From: Geodermatophilaceae bacterium NBWT11
Lineage (GTDB): Bacteria > Actinomycetota > Actinomycetes > Mycobacteriales > Geodermatophilaceae
Direction of reading: 5' to 3'
DNA: 64,000 nt
Assembly (NCBI GenBank): GCA_014218215.1
Contig: CP043652.1
Location: forward strand, 806,001 to 870,000
Numbering within the stretch: position 1 is the stretch's first letter; every line of letters starts with the position of its first letter. Under the pieces are notes generated by a model, which saw only the letters and a program-made list of their open reading frames with translations, was not told the DNA's origin and searched no databases. A program made the translations under genes and the position numbers. Below, one piece after another: positions 24,988-33,759 of this stretch.

Positions 24988-26193
24988 TCAGGCGGCGGGC
25001 ACGTGCAGGACCAGGGCGTCGCCCTGGCCGCCGCCGCCGCACAGCGCGGCAGCACCGACGCCGCCGCCGCGGCGCCTGAGCTCCAGCGCGAGGTGCAGGG
25101 CGATCCGGGCGCCGCTCATGCCCACCGGGTGGCCCAGCGCGATGGCCCCGCCGTTGACGTTGACGCGCTCCGGGTCGAGGCCCAGCTCCCGGGTGGAGAC
25201 GATGCCGACCGCGGCGAAGGCCTCGTTGATCTCGACGAGGTCCAGGTCGGTCGGGTCGATGCCCTCGCGGGCGCAGGCCGCGGCGATCGCCCGGGAGGGC
25301 TGCTGCTGCAGCGAGGCGTCCGGGCCGGCGACGACGCCGTGCGCGCCGATCTCGGCCAGCACGGTGAGCCCGAGCTCGGCGGCCTTGGCCGCGCTCATCA
25401 CCACGACCGCGGCGGCACCGTCGGAGATCTGCGAGGCCGTGCCGGCGGTGATCGTGCCGTCCTTCGCGAACGCCGGCTTGAGCCGACCCAGGGACTCCGT
25501 CGTGGTGTCGGCGCGGATGCCCTCGTCCTCGCGGAACTCGATCGGGTCGCCCTTCCGCTGCGGGATGGAGACGGTCACGATCTCGTCGTCGAACAGGCCG
25601 TTCTTGTGGGCCGCCGCCGCGCGCTGGTGGCTGGCCGCACCGAAGGCGTCCTGCTCCTCGCGGGTGAGGGAGTACTGCGCGTTGTGCTGCTCGGTGAGCA
25701 CGCCCATGGCGACCTGGTCGAAGGTGTCCGACAGCCCGTCGTGGCTCATCGAGTCCACCAGCGCGGTGTCGCCGAACTTCGTGCCCGAGCGGGAGTTCGC
25801 CAGCAGGTGTGGGGCCTGGGTCATCGACTCCATGCCCCCGGCGACGACGACGTCGAACTCACCGGCGCGGATCAGCTGGTCGGCCAGCGCGATCGCGTCC
25901 AGCCCGGACAGGCAGACCTTGTTCAGGGTGAAGGAGGGCACCGACATCGGGATGCCGCCGGCGACCGCGGCCGGACGGGCCGGGTTCTGGCCGGCGCCGG
26001 CCCCGATGACCTGGCCCATGATCACGTAGTCGACCTGGTCGCCGGTGATGCCGGCCTTCTCCAGGGCGCCCTTGATGGCGACGCCGCCCAGGTCGGCTGC
26101 CGAGAAGTCCTTGAGCGAGCCGAGCAGTCGACCCATCGGGGTGCGGGCGCCTCCGACGATGACGGAACGGTTCTTGGCTGCGGGTCGGGTCAT
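24988..26193 (-). CDS. Acetyl-CoA C-acetyltransferase (thiolase II)
   Basis: A 401-residue biosynthetic-type thiolase that condenses two acetyl-CoA to acetoacetyl-CoA. The acylated Cys is in [10 protein letters not shown], the His in NEAFAAVG-containing C-terminal half, and the second Cys in [10 protein letters not shown] near the end. [10 protein letters not shown] is also conserved. In this window it would provide the first step of the ethylmalonyl-CoA pathway, though a degradative role is possible. The ATG start has GGAGG upstream and a TATCCT -10-like box about 55 nt away. It heads a probable operon with meaB. Unlike ccr and meaA, it does not carry the shared palindromic operator. Confidence 0.93.
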   Translation of the reverse strand: MTRPAAKNRSVIVGGARTPMGRLLGSLKDFSAADLGGVAIKGALEKAGITGDQVDYVIMGQVIGAGAGQNPARPAAVAGGIPMSVPSFTLNKVCLSGLDAIALADQLIRAGEFDVVVAGGMESMTQAPHLLANSRSGTKFGDTALVDSMSHDGLSDTFDQVAMGVLTEQHNAQYSLTREEQDAFGAASHQRAAAAHKNGLFDDEIVTVSIPQRKGDPIEFREDEGIRADTTTESLGRLKPAFAKDGTITAGTASQISDGAAAVVVMSAAKAAELGLTVLAEIGAHGVVAGPDASLQQQPSRAIAAACAREGIDPTDLDLVEINEAFAAVGIVSTRELGLDPERVNVNGGAIALGHPVGMSGARIALHLALELRRRGGGVGAAALCGGGGQGDALVLHVPAA

Positions 26194-26246
26194 GCGGGCC
26201 TCCACTCGGTCCGGCCACCCTCGTTGGCAGCCTCGTCCGGTCTCCG

Positions 26247-26252
26247 AGGATA
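26247..26252 (-). promoter_or_regulatory. -10-like box of the thiolase-meaB operon
   Basis: TATCCT on the minus strand lies about 54 nt before the thiolase ATG, which has its own GGAGG ribosome-binding site. This would be a conventional leadered promoter. No -35 was assigned. Confidence 0.4.
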
Positions 26253-26341
26253 GGGCGGGCCGGGGTGCAGGTGCCGGGTGTACGTGCCCGGCAGACGGGT
26301 AGTGCACAACCGACTTCGTCCCGAGACCCAGGAGGAACACC

Positions 26342-27178
26342 ATGGCCACGCTGACCGTCGGCACCGAGAACAGCGCACCGATCGACCTCTACTACGAGGA
26401 CCACGGCTCCGGCCGTCCGGTCGTGCTGATCCACGGCTGGCCGCTGTCGGGGAAGTCGTGGGAGGCCCAGGTCCCCGCGCTGGTCGAGGCCGGCCACCGC
26501 GTGGTCACCTACGACCGCCGCGGCTTCGGCGAGTCGTCCAAGCCGTTCGAGGGCTACGACTACGACACCTTCGCCGCCGACCTGGACGCGCTGCTCACCC
26601 ACCTCGACCTGACCGACGTCACCCTGGTCGGCTTCTCGATGGGTGGCGGTGAGGTGGTCCGCTACGTCTCCCGCTACGGCACCGACCGCATCCACTCGGC
26701 CGTGCTCGCCGCCGCCGTCCCGCCGTACCTCTACAAGACCGACGACAACCCCGACGGCGGGCTGGACGACGCCACCATCGAGTCCTTCCAGGCCGGCGTC
26801 ACCGGTGACCGGTTCGCCTTCCTCGAGGACTTCACCGAGAACTTCTTCGCCGCCGGCGACAAGGGCGACCTGGTGAGCTCGGCGCAGAAGGCCTTCGCCC
26901 GGCAGATCGCCAACGTGGCCTCCCCCAAGGGCACGCTGGACTGCATCACCGCCTTCGGCCGCACCGACTTCCGCGGCGACGTCGCGAAGATGACCGTGCC
27001 GACCCTGGTCATCCACGGCGACAGCGACGGGGTCGTCCCCTTCGAGGTCTCCGGCAAGCGCTCCGCGGAGCTGATCGAGGGCGCCGAGCTGGTCGTCATC
27101 GAGGGCGGCCCGCACGGCATCAACGCCAGCCACCCGCAGGAGTTCAACACCGCGCTCGTCCAGTTCCTGGCCAAGTAG
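26342..27178 (+). CDS. Alpha/beta hydrolase, cofactor-free haloperoxidase/arylesterase type
   Basis: A 278-residue alpha/beta hydrolase of the non-heme chloroperoxidase group. The oxyanion segment LIHGWPLSG, the nucleophile elbow GFSMGGGE (Ser), the acid in HGDSDGVVP and the His in [11 protein letters not shown] form a complete triad. These proteins hydrolyse esters and can show perhydrolase activity in vitro; the natural substrate is unknown. There is no signal peptide. AGGAGGA lies 6 nt before the ATG, one of the strongest ribosome-binding sites in the window. It is divergent from the thiolase and followed by a hairpin, so it is probably monocistronic. Confidence 0.9.
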   Translation: MATLTVGTENSAPIDLYYEDHGSGRPVVLIHGWPLSGKSWEAQVPALVEAGHRVVTYDRRGFGESSKPFEGYDYDTFAADLDALLTHLDLTDVTLVGFSMGGGEVVRYVSRYGTDRIHSAVLAAAVPPYLYKTDDNPDGGLDDATIESFQAGVTGDRFAFLEDFTENFFAAGDKGDLVSSAQKAFARQIANVASPKGTLDCITAFGRTDFRGDVAKMTVPTLVIHGDSDGVVPFEVSGKRSAELIEGAELVVIEGGPHGINASHPQEFNTALVQFLAK

Positions 27179-27188
27179 GAGCCCCCAC

Positions 27189-27223
27189 CGGTGCCCGTCG
27201 TCCCCCCGGGGCGGCGGGCACCG
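27189..27223 (+). terminator. Terminator hairpin after the alpha/beta hydrolase
   Basis: CGGTGCCCG and CGGGCACCG form a 9-bp stem around a 17-nt GC-rich loop, 10 nt after the stop. Confidence 0.65.
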
Positions 27224-27286
27224 CTGTGTCCAGGGTCACCGCCTCCCGGGGCTGCCCGCGACGCCGGTGCGCGGCAGCATGCGCCC

Positions 27287-27748
27287 ATGAGCGTCGACGA
27301 AGCCGCCAGCCCCACCGGCCTGCCCACCGAGCTGTTCACCACGATCGACCACGTGGGGATCGCCGTCCCCGACCTGGACGAGGCGATCGCCTTCTACGAC
27401 CGGGCCTTCGGCATCCGGTCGGTGCACGAGGAGACCAACGAGGAGCAGGGCGTCCGCGAGGCGATGCTCGCCGTCGGCGACGGCCAGACCCGCATCCAGC
27501 TCCTGGCCCCCCTGACGCCGGAGTCCACGATCGCGAAGTTCATCGGGCGGTCCGGGCCGGGTCTGCAGCAGCTGGCCTTCCGGGTCGCGGACCTGGACGC
27601 GGTCAGTGCCGTGCTGCGTGAGCGTGGCCTGCGCCTGCTCTACGACCAGGCCCGACGGGGCACCTCGGGCAGCCGGGTCAACTTCGTGCACCCCAAGGAC
27701 GCCGGGGGCGTGCTCGTCGAGCTCGTCGAGCCGGCCGCACACCACTGA
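27287..27748 (+). CDS. mce: Methylmalonyl/ethylmalonyl-CoA epimerase (VOC family)
   Basis: A 153-residue VOC-fold metalloenzyme that racemises (2R)/(2S)-methylmalonyl-CoA, and in this pathway also ethylmalonyl-CoA. Metal ligands expected from the Propionibacterium enzyme are the His in IDHVGIAV, the Gln in RIQLLAP and the Glu in VLVELVEP. The remaining ligand, usually a His in an HH pair, is replaced here: the sequence reads GPGLQQLAF. The start is ATG with a CAGCAT box 6 nt upstream and no ribosome-binding site. It is 72 bases upstream of ccr on the same strand, an arrangement that fits the ethylmalonyl-CoA pathway. Confidence 0.88.
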   Translation: MSVDEAASPTGLPTELFTTIDHVGIAVPDLDEAIAFYDRAFGIRSVHEETNEEQGVREAMLAVGDGQTRIQLLAPLTPESTIAKFIGRSGPGLQQLAFRVADLDAVSAVLRERGLRLLYDQARRGTSGSRVNFVHPKDAGGVLVELVEPAAHH

Positions 27749-27752
27749 TCAC

Positions 27753-27764
27753 TACTCGCCAGTA
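27753..27764. promoter_or_regulatory. Candidate repressor operator upstream of ccr
   Basis: TACTCGCCAGTA is a near-perfect palindrome located between mce and ccr, 57 nt before the ccr start. It overlaps a likely -10 box, TAACAT (27763-27768). The same 12-bp pattern, TACYSGCCRGTA, occurs before the 3-hydroxyacyl-CoA dehydrogenase and meaA genes. Confidence 0.6.
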
Positions 27765-27820
27765 ACATCCGACAACGCACCACCCGCTCCTCCGAGCCAA
27801 CGACGACCCGGGAGACACAC

Positions 27821-29152
27821 GTGAACGAGATCAGGGACGCGATCCTGTCCGACCACCTCAGCGACATCGGGGGGCTGGCCGTGCCGGACTCCTACCGAGC
27901 GGTGCTGGTGCGCAAGGACGAGCAGGACATGTTCGAGGGCCTGCCCACCAAGGAGAAGGACCCACGGAAGTCCCTCCACGTGGAGGAGGTGGCCACCCCC
28001 GAGCTCGGGCCCGGCGAGGCGATCGTCGCCGTGATGGCCAGCTCGGTGAACTACAACACCGTGTGGACGTCGATCTTCGAGCCGGTGAGCACGTTCGGGT
28101 TCCTGGCCCGCTACGGCAAGCTCTCCGAGCTCACGAAGAAGCACGACCTGCCCTACCACGTGGTGGGCTCGGACCTGGCCGGCGTCGTGCTGCAGGTGGG
28201 CCCCGGGGTGAACCGGTGGAAGGCCGGCGACGAGGTGGTCGCGCACTGTCTGTCCGTGGAGCTGGAGGACCCGGCCGGCCACGACGACACGATGATGGAC
28301 CCGCAGCAGCGGATCTGGGGCTTCGAGACCAACTTCGGCGGTCTGGCCGAGCTCGCGCTGGTCAAGAGCAACCAGCTCATGCCCAAGCCCGCCCACCTCA
28401 CCTGGGAGGAGGCGGCCGCCCCGGGGCTGGTCAACTCCACGGCCTACCGCCAGCTGGTGAGCCACAACGGCGCGAACATGAAGCAGGGCGACACCGTCCT
28501 GATCTGGGGCGCCTCGGGCGGGCTGGGCTCCTACGCCACCCAGATGGCCCTCAACGGCGGCGCCATCCCGGTCTGCGTGGTCTCCAGCCCGGAGAAGGCC
28601 GAGATCGTCCGGAGGATGGGCGCGGACCTGGTGATCGACCGCTCGGCCGAGGGCTACGCCTTCTGGAAGGACGAGGCCACCCAGGACCAGAAGGAGTGGC
28701 AGCGGCTGGGCAAGAAGATCCGGGAGCTCACCGGCGGCGACGACCCCGACATCGTCTTCGAGCACCCGGGCCGGGAGACCTTCGGCGCCAGCGTCTACGT
28801 GGCCAAGAAGGGCGGCACGATCGTCACCTGCGCCTCGACCAGCGGCTACATGCACGAGTACGACAACCGGTACCTCTGGATGAACCTCAAGCGGATCATC
28901 GGCTCGCACTTCGCCAACTACCGCGAGGCGTGGGAGGCCAACCGGCTCATCGACAAGGGCCTGATCCACCCCACGCTGTCCAAGGTCTACGGCATGGACG
29001 ACGTCGGCCAGGCCGCCCTCGACGTCCACCGCAACGCCCACCAGGGCAAGGTCGGCGTGCTCACCCTGGCCCCCGAGGAGGGGCTCGGCGTGCGCGACGA
29101 GGCCAAGCGGGCCCAGCACCTGGACGCGATCAACCGCTTCCGCGGACTGTGA
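27821..29152 (+). CDS. ccr: Crotonyl-CoA carboxylase/reductase
   Basis: A 443-residue MDR-family enzyme that reductively carboxylates crotonyl-CoA to ethylmalonyl-CoA with NADPH and CO2, the key step of the ethylmalonyl-CoA pathway. The nucleotide fold is IWGASGGLGSYA. The four CO2-binding residues described for the Kitasatospora enzyme (Asn81, Phe170, Glu171, His365) are all present at Asn-79, Phe-168, Glu-169 and His-363, with a constant offset of two. This supports carboxylation rather than simple reduction. The GTG start has GGGAG 7 nt upstream. A palindromic operator covers its probable -10 region. A terminator hairpin follows. Confidence 0.96.
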   Translation: MNEIRDAILSDHLSDIGGLAVPDSYRAVLVRKDEQDMFEGLPTKEKDPRKSLHVEEVATPELGPGEAIVAVMASSVNYNTVWTSIFEPVSTFGFLARYGKLSELTKKHDLPYHVVGSDLAGVVLQVGPGVNRWKAGDEVVAHCLSVELEDPAGHDDTMMDPQQRIWGFETNFGGLAELALVKSNQLMPKPAHLTWEEAAAPGLVNSTAYRQLVSHNGANMKQGDTVLIWGASGGLGSYATQMALNGGAIPVCVVSSPEKAEIVRRMGADLVIDRSAEGYAFWKDEATQDQKEWQRLGKKIRELTGGDDPDIVFEHPGRETFGASVYVAKKGGTIVTCASTSGYMHEYDNRYLWMNLKRIIGSHFANYREAWEANRLIDKGLIHPTLSKVYGMDDVGQAALDVHRNAHQGKVGVLTLAPEEGLGVRDEAKRAQHLDAINRFRGL

Positions 29153-29160
29153 AGGAAGGA

Positions 29161-29212
29161 CCCCGTCGCCCCCCACCACGTGCTCCGCACGCGGCGGGAC
29201 CCGGCGACGGGG
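29161..29212 (+). terminator. Terminator hairpin after ccr
   Basis: CCCCGTCGCC and GGCGACGGGG form a perfect 10-bp stem with a long loop, starting 8 nt after the ccr stop. Confidence 0.65.
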
Positions 29213-29249
29213 CCGTTCCATCGGGCTCGTCTTCTGCGAGGATCAGGTC

Positions 29250-30329
29250 ATGAGCGACCCCCGCCCCGACCTGCTGCCGCTCCGCGAGGCCACCTACTCC
29301 TTCGAGGTGGTCCGCAAGGGCTACGACCGCGACCAGGTGGCCGAGGCCATCGAACGCCTGGACGCCGACCTGCGCGTCACGATGGCCGACCGGGACGCCG
29401 CCGCGACCCGCTCGTCGGACCTGGCCGCCCAGCTCTCGGCGCTGCACCAGGAGATGGAGGGCCTGCGACGCAAGGCCGCGAGTGCCGGGGCGCCCACCTT
29501 CGAGAACATGGGCGAGCGCATCTCGCACATGCTGCGGCTGGCCGAGGAGGAGGCCGCGGAGATCCGCCGGTCCGCCCAGGAGGAGGCCGATCAGGTCCGC
29601 GAGCGCATCGCCGCCGACGACCAGACCGCCCGGCAACGGCACGCCGCCGCCGAGGCCGAGGTCCAGCGACTGGTCGGCGAGGCCCGCCAGCAGGCCGAGC
29701 AGGCCACCACCGAGGCCCGGACCGCCGCGGAGGAGCAGCTGACCGCAGCCCAGGAGCGGGTCGCCCGCCTCGACGCCGAGTCCCAGGCCCGGCGGACCAA
29801 GATCGAGGAGGACTTCGAGATCGCCCAGCGGTCGCGCCGCACCGAGGCCGCGCGCCTGGAGGAGGAGCGGGACCGCGGCTCGCAGCAGGCCGCCGAGCAG
29901 CGGGTGGCCGCCGCCCAGGAGCACGCGGCCGGCCTCGTCGCCGACGCCGAGGCGCAGGCGGCCTCCATCCGCCGGGTGCGGGAGGAGCTGACCTCCCGGT
30001 TGCACGAGGTGCGGACCCTGCTCGCGAAGCTCCCGGACCTGGGCGACCGCCCCGACCCGCAGGCCCCGGAGTCGCCCCGGCAGCAGCCCGCCCCGACGCC
30101 CCAGCAGGGCCAGCCGGCCCCCGCCGGCGCAGCGCAGGCCGGCGCCGGCCGTCCGTCCGCCCCGGCGGCGCCGGCGTCGACCGGCTCCACGGCCGCCTCG
30201 GCGACCCCGCCGGCCACGCCGGCCACCACCACGGACGACGACGGCGGCCCCTCGACCGCCGTGCAGCCCGCCGTCCGGGACGTCCCGGCCACCGGCAGCC
30301 AGCCGGTGCAGCAGGGGACCCGTCGCTGA
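29250..30329 (+). CDS. DivIVA-domain coiled-coil protein
   Basis: A 359-residue cytoplasmic protein. Its N-terminus (YSFEVVRKGYDRDQVAEAI) matches the short DivIVA membrane-curvature-sensing motif. A long Glu/Ala/Arg-rich coiled coil follows (about residues 30-265), and then a disordered tail rich in Pro, Ala, Gln and Thr. It is not Wag31/DivIVA itself, since the cell-division neighbourhood is missing. A scaffold role at poles, septa or in envelope organisation is inferred. The ATG has GAGGATC just upstream, which can be read as a ribosome-binding site or as a -10 box at 6 nt. Hairpins bound the gene on both sides. Confidence 0.8.
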   Translation: MSDPRPDLLPLREATYSFEVVRKGYDRDQVAEAIERLDADLRVTMADRDAAATRSSDLAAQLSALHQEMEGLRRKAASAGAPTFENMGERISHMLRLAEEEAAEIRRSAQEEADQVRERIAADDQTARQRHAAAEAEVQRLVGEARQQAEQATTEARTAAEEQLTAAQERVARLDAESQARRTKIEEDFEIAQRSRRTEAARLEEERDRGSQQAAEQRVAAAQEHAAGLVADAEAQAASIRRVREELTSRLHEVRTLLAKLPDLGDRPDPQAPESPRQQPAPTPQQGQPAPAGAAQAGAGRPSAPAAPASTGSTAASATPPATPATTTDDDGGPSTAVQPAVRDVPATGSQPVQQGTRR

Positions 30330-30371
30330 CCTGCCCGAGGGCCCCGCACGGGGCGACCAGCACGGTCCACC

Positions 30372-30404
30372 ACCGCCCGTCCGCCCCTCCGGCAGGCGGG
30401 CGGT
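30372..30404 (+). terminator. Terminator hairpin after the DivIVA-like gene
   Basis: ACCGCCCG and CGGGCGGT form an 8-bp stem that extends inward through CCGCC/GGCAGG with one bulge. Confidence 0.55.
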
Positions 30405-30505
30405 CGGCGTTCCCGGGCTGGCCTCTGCTCACCCAGCGTGGCAAGATCAACACGGAGACCGACCCGTCTCGCTGGTGCTGACGGGTCCCGCCGTGGAGGG
30501 GGACC

Positions 30506-32167
30506 GTGTCCGAGCCCCGGTGGCACGCGCTGGCCCCGCTGTCTGCCGTGCTGGTCACGGCCCTGGTGGGTGCCCGTGACCTCCGCAGCACCCCGCTGGC
30601 CGACGACGGCGCGCTCACCGCGCCGGCCTGGTCCTGGCTGCAGGGGGGCCCGGCCCCCGCGCCCCTGACCCCCGAGGGCCTGGGGACCCTGCACACCGCC
30701 GCGTGGGCCACCGTCACCCGGGCGTTCGACCGCTACGACGGGCTCGCCGCTGCCGGCCGCGAGCTGCTGTGGACCACCCTGGTGGTCTCGGCGCTGCTGC
30801 TGTGGCGGGTCGCCCGCCGGACCGGACTGGGCAACGGCGCCGCCACGGTCGCCGTGCTGTCGTTCGGTGCGGTGCCCGGGCTGGTCGTGCTGCACGCGGT
30901 CAGCACCCCGGCCGCGCTGGCCGTGCCCTGGCTGCTGCTGGCCGCGCTGCTCGCCCGGACCCGGCACGTCCTGACCCGGGTGGCCGCCGCACCCGCCGTC
31001 GTCCCCGCCGTGCTGCTCGCGCCGGACGTCGCCCTGCTGGTGGTGGCCGGACTGGCGGGCGCACTGGCCGCGGACCGGGTCGCCCGCGGCTGGTCGGGCA
31101 CCGCCCGGCTCGTGATCGCCGGCCTGCTCGCCCCCGTCTTCGTGGGCCTGGTGCTCCTGCTGCCCCGCTGGGACCCCCAGCCCGACGTGAGCGCGCCGTG
31201 GGCCGCCGGGGAGACCCGGTCGGTCCTGCTCACAGCCGCCCTGCTCGCCGCCGGGGCGCTGGCGGCCTGGGTGCTCCCCCGCTGGCGTCCCCCGGCAGCC
31301 GCCCTCGCCGTCACGACGCTGGCCGCCGTCGCGCCCCCCGGCCGGTTCTCCGCCCTCGTCGTCTGCCTGCCCGTCGGTGCCCTGCTCCTCGGCGCTCTGG
31401 TCCAGTGGTCGGCCGCGCGACCCGGCCTGGCCCGGGTGCGACCGGCCGCTGCCGCACTCGGTGCGGTCGGCCTGGTCGCGGCACTCGTCCTGGCCGCGGT
31501 GGCCCTCCCCCGCGCCCCGGTCGACGACTTCGGCGCGGCCGACCGGGCCGACCTCGTGGACTGGCTGGCCGAGCAGGTGCCGGCGGGCACCCCGGTGGCC
31601 GCCACCGGCCTGCTGGCCCGCGACCTCGCCCGGGACGGCGTCCCGGTGGGTCCCGGCGGGCTGGTGGTGACCCGCGGCGGGACCGACGCCGAGGTGCTCG
31701 CGCGGTTCGGCTCGGACCCGGCCACCGCACTCGTCGTCGTCGACCCCCGGACGGTCCCGCCGACCGCCGAGCAGGCCGAGTCCCGCCGGCAGCTCTCGGC
31801 CGCCCTGCTGACCAACCCCACCACCGCCGACGCCGGGCAGGCCACCGGCGTCCTGCTCTCCGGGGACGTCGACCCCCGGCTGCTGACCCTGCTCGCCGGG
31901 ATCGCGGCCCGGTACGGCGTCGGGTTGTCGGCCCTGCCCACGGTGCCCGGCGAGGTGGCGCCCACGATCCGCGAGGCCGTGGTGGACAGCGTGGGCGGCG
32001 TGCGGCTCGCCGACGACCCCGCACTGGCCGACGTGGTCCGCGCGTGGCTCGACGCGCAGCTCGCGCCGTACGCCCCCGACCGGGTCGAAGCCGTCCCCGG
32101 TGGGCTGCTGATCGGCTACGACCACCTGCCCGACCCCGACCGGGTGGTCAGCGGCGCCTCCGGGTGA
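30506..32167 (+). CDS. Multi-pass membrane protein of unknown function, GT-C-like layout
   Basis: A 553-residue protein with about eight to ten hydrophobic helices in the first 340 residues, then a soluble C-terminal domain of about 210 residues. The N-terminus has RDLRSTPLADDGALTAP before the second helix, an extracytoplasmic Asp-Asp loop that recalls GT-C glycosyltransferases. I cannot confirm the family. The C-terminal part has an alternating beta/alpha look (VPAGTPVAATG, TALVVVDPRTVPP) but no recognised motif. The GTG start has GGAGGGGG upstream. A GACCCGTC/GACGGGTC inverted repeat (30461-30487) sits in the leader. Function unknown; an envelope or polysaccharide role is only a guess. Confidence 0.7.
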   Translation: MSEPRWHALAPLSAVLVTALVGARDLRSTPLADDGALTAPAWSWLQGGPAPAPLTPEGLGTLHTAAWATVTRAFDRYDGLAAAGRELLWTTLVVSALLLWRVARRTGLGNGAATVAVLSFGAVPGLVVLHAVSTPAALAVPWLLLAALLARTRHVLTRVAAAPAVVPAVLLAPDVALLVVAGLAGALAADRVARGWSGTARLVIAGLLAPVFVGLVLLLPRWDPQPDVSAPWAAGETRSVLLTAALLAAGALAAWVLPRWRPPAAALAVTTLAAVAPPGRFSALVVCLPVGALLLGALVQWSAARPGLARVRPAAAALGAVGLVAALVLAAVALPRAPVDDFGAADRADLVDWLAEQVPAGTPVAATGLLARDLARDGVPVGPGGLVVTRGGTDAEVLARFGSDPATALVVVDPRTVPPTAEQAESRRQLSAALLTNPTTADAGQATGVLLSGDVDPRLLTLLAGIAARYGVGLSALPTVPGEVAPTIREAVVDSVGGVRLADDPALADVVRAWLDAQLAPYAPDRVEAVPGGLLIGYDHLPDPDRVVSGASG

Positions 32168-32249
32168 GCGCACCCGCCCGGTGCCCGGCATCATGGTGAC
32201 GGACCGGTCACGGTCCGCCCCCGTCGCCCCGCACCACGAGGAGAGCACT

Positions 32250-33104
32250 GTGCCGTCCCGGCTGACCCGAGGTCTCTCCGTCCTGCTCCTCGCCGGGCTC
32301 CTCGCCCTGGTCGGTGGCACCTCGGCGGCGAGCGCGGCCGACGGCGGGATGCTCCGCCTGGCACACCTGTCCCCCGACACCCCCTCCGTCGACGTCTACG
32401 TCGACTCGGTGAGCACGCCGGACACCGGCATCGTGCTGGCCGGGGTCTCCTACGGCGCGGTCTCGGGCTACCAGTCGGTCCCGGCCGGCACCTACACGGT
32501 GTCCATGCGGGCCGCCGGTGCCGCGGCGACCTCGGCCCCGGTGCTGTCCACCACCGTCACCGTCGACTCCGGCACCGCCTGGACCGTCGCGGGCGTCGGC
32601 ACCTTCGCCGACCTCGGCCTGGCCGTCATCTCCGACGACCTGACGCTCCCCGCCGCCGGCGACGCCCGGGCGCGGGTCATCAACGCCGCCCAGACCCTCA
32701 GCCCGGCGACCGTCACGCTGGCCGACGGCGCCGACGTCGCGGCCGGGCTGGCCTTCCCCGACCAGAGCTCCTACGTCACCGTCCCCGGCGGCCAGACCAC
32801 CCTGCAGGTGAGCGGTGGCTCCAGCGCCACGACCGACCTCCCCGTCGAGCTCGCCGACGGCTCCACCTACACGGTCCTGCTGCTGGACACCGGTTCCGGT
32901 GTCGAGGTGCAGACCGTGCTGGACGCCGCCTCCCCGGGCGTCGTCCCGACCGGCGGCGTCGAGGCCGGCGGCGGTGGCGCTGCCGGCAGCCTGCTCCCGG
33001 TGGGCTTCGGGGCCGTCGCCGCGGTGGCCCTGGTCGGGCTGCTGGCCACCGCCGGCCGTCGGCTGCCGCACCGGCACGCCGGTGCCGCCCGGCACGCGGC
33101 CTGA
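32250..33104 (+). CDS. Exported DUF4397 protein with C-terminal membrane anchor
   Basis: A 284-residue secreted protein. A signal peptide ends at SAASAAD. A DUF4397 domain follows, recognised by LRLAHLSPDTPSVDVYVD and by GTYTVSM and ARARVINAAQ. Near the C-terminus a Gly-rich stretch leads to SLLPVGFGAV, a hydrophobic helix and a His/Arg-rich tail, the order expected of a cell-wall sorting signal although LPxTG itself is absent. The next gene, 28 bases downstream, encodes a sortase, so this is its probable substrate. The GTG start with GAGGAGAG upstream is chosen over an earlier ATG because it places the signal peptide at the N-terminus. Confidence 0.88.
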   Translation: MPSRLTRGLSVLLLAGLLALVGGTSAASAADGGMLRLAHLSPDTPSVDVYVDSVSTPDTGIVLAGVSYGAVSGYQSVPAGTYTVSMRAAGAAATSAPVLSTTVTVDSGTAWTVAGVGTFADLGLAVISDDLTLPAAGDARARVINAAQTLSPATVTLADGADVAAGLAFPDQSSYVTVPGGQTTLQVSGGSSATTDLPVELADGSTYTVLLLDTGSGVEVQTVLDAASPGVVPTGGVEAGGGGAAGSLLPVGFGAVAAVALVGLLATAGRRLPHRHAGAARHAA

Positions 33105-33132
33105 CCCCCTCCTCCGACAGCGCGACCGCGCC

Positions 33133-33759
33133 GTGCCCACGCACGCCGTCCACCGGCACCGCCGTCGCCGCCCGGGGCTGAACGCCCTGCGGCTGGCTCT
33201 GGCGGTCCTCGCCGTCACCGCCGGGGTCGTCGCCCTCACCGCGCCGGGGGCCTCCCCCACCGTGGCCGGTTCGCCACCCGCACCGGAGATCCGGGCCGCC
33301 GCCGGGACCACCGGTGCGGCGCCCGCGCCGGTGTCGGTGTCGGTGCCCTCGGTGGGACTCGCCAGCAGCCTGGTGGACATCGGCGTGGACGACGCCGGCG
33401 CCCTGGTGCCCCCGGCGGACTACCAGCAGGCCGGCTGGTTCGACGCCGGTCCGGCCCCGGGCCAGGTCGGCCCGGCCGTGCTCGCCGGCCACGTGGACTC
33501 CCGCAGCGGACCCGCGGTCTTCTACCGACTCGAGGAGATCGAGGTCGGCGCCCAGGTGCTCGTCGGACGTGCGGACGGCAGCACCGTGACCTTCGAGGTC
33601 ACCCGGGTCGCGGAGTACCCCAAGACCGAGTTCGCGACCGCCGAGGTCTACGGGCCGACCGTCGACGCCCAGCTGCGGCTCATCACCTGCGGCGGGGAGT
33701 TCGACCGCTCCCGCCGCAGCTACACCGACAACGTGGTGGTCTTCGCCCGCCAGGTCTAG
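33133..33759 (+). CDS. Class F sortase
   Basis: A 208-residue membrane-anchored cysteine transpeptidase. A basic N-terminus and one hydrophobic helix precede the sortase beta-barrel. The catalytic residues are His in VLAGHVDS, Cys in LITCGGEF and Arg in SRRSYTDNVVV. Class F sortases of actinobacteria attach surface proteins to the wall or pilus subunits to each other. Only one candidate substrate, the DUF4397 protein, is adjacent. The GTG start is uncertain because no ribosome-binding site is visible, but it gives a normal N-terminus. The stop TAG is interlocked with the stop of the convergent gene in CTAG. Confidence 0.9.
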   Translation: MPTHAVHRHRRRRPGLNALRLALAVLAVTAGVVALTAPGASPTVAGSPPAPEIRAAAGTTGAAPAPVSVSVPSVGLASSLVDIGVDDAGALVPPADYQQAGWFDAGPAPGQVGPAVLAGHVDSRSGPAVFYRLEEIEVGAQVLVGRADGSTVTFEVTRVAEYPKTEFATAEVYGPTVDAQLRLITCGGEFDRSRRSYTDNVVVFARQV

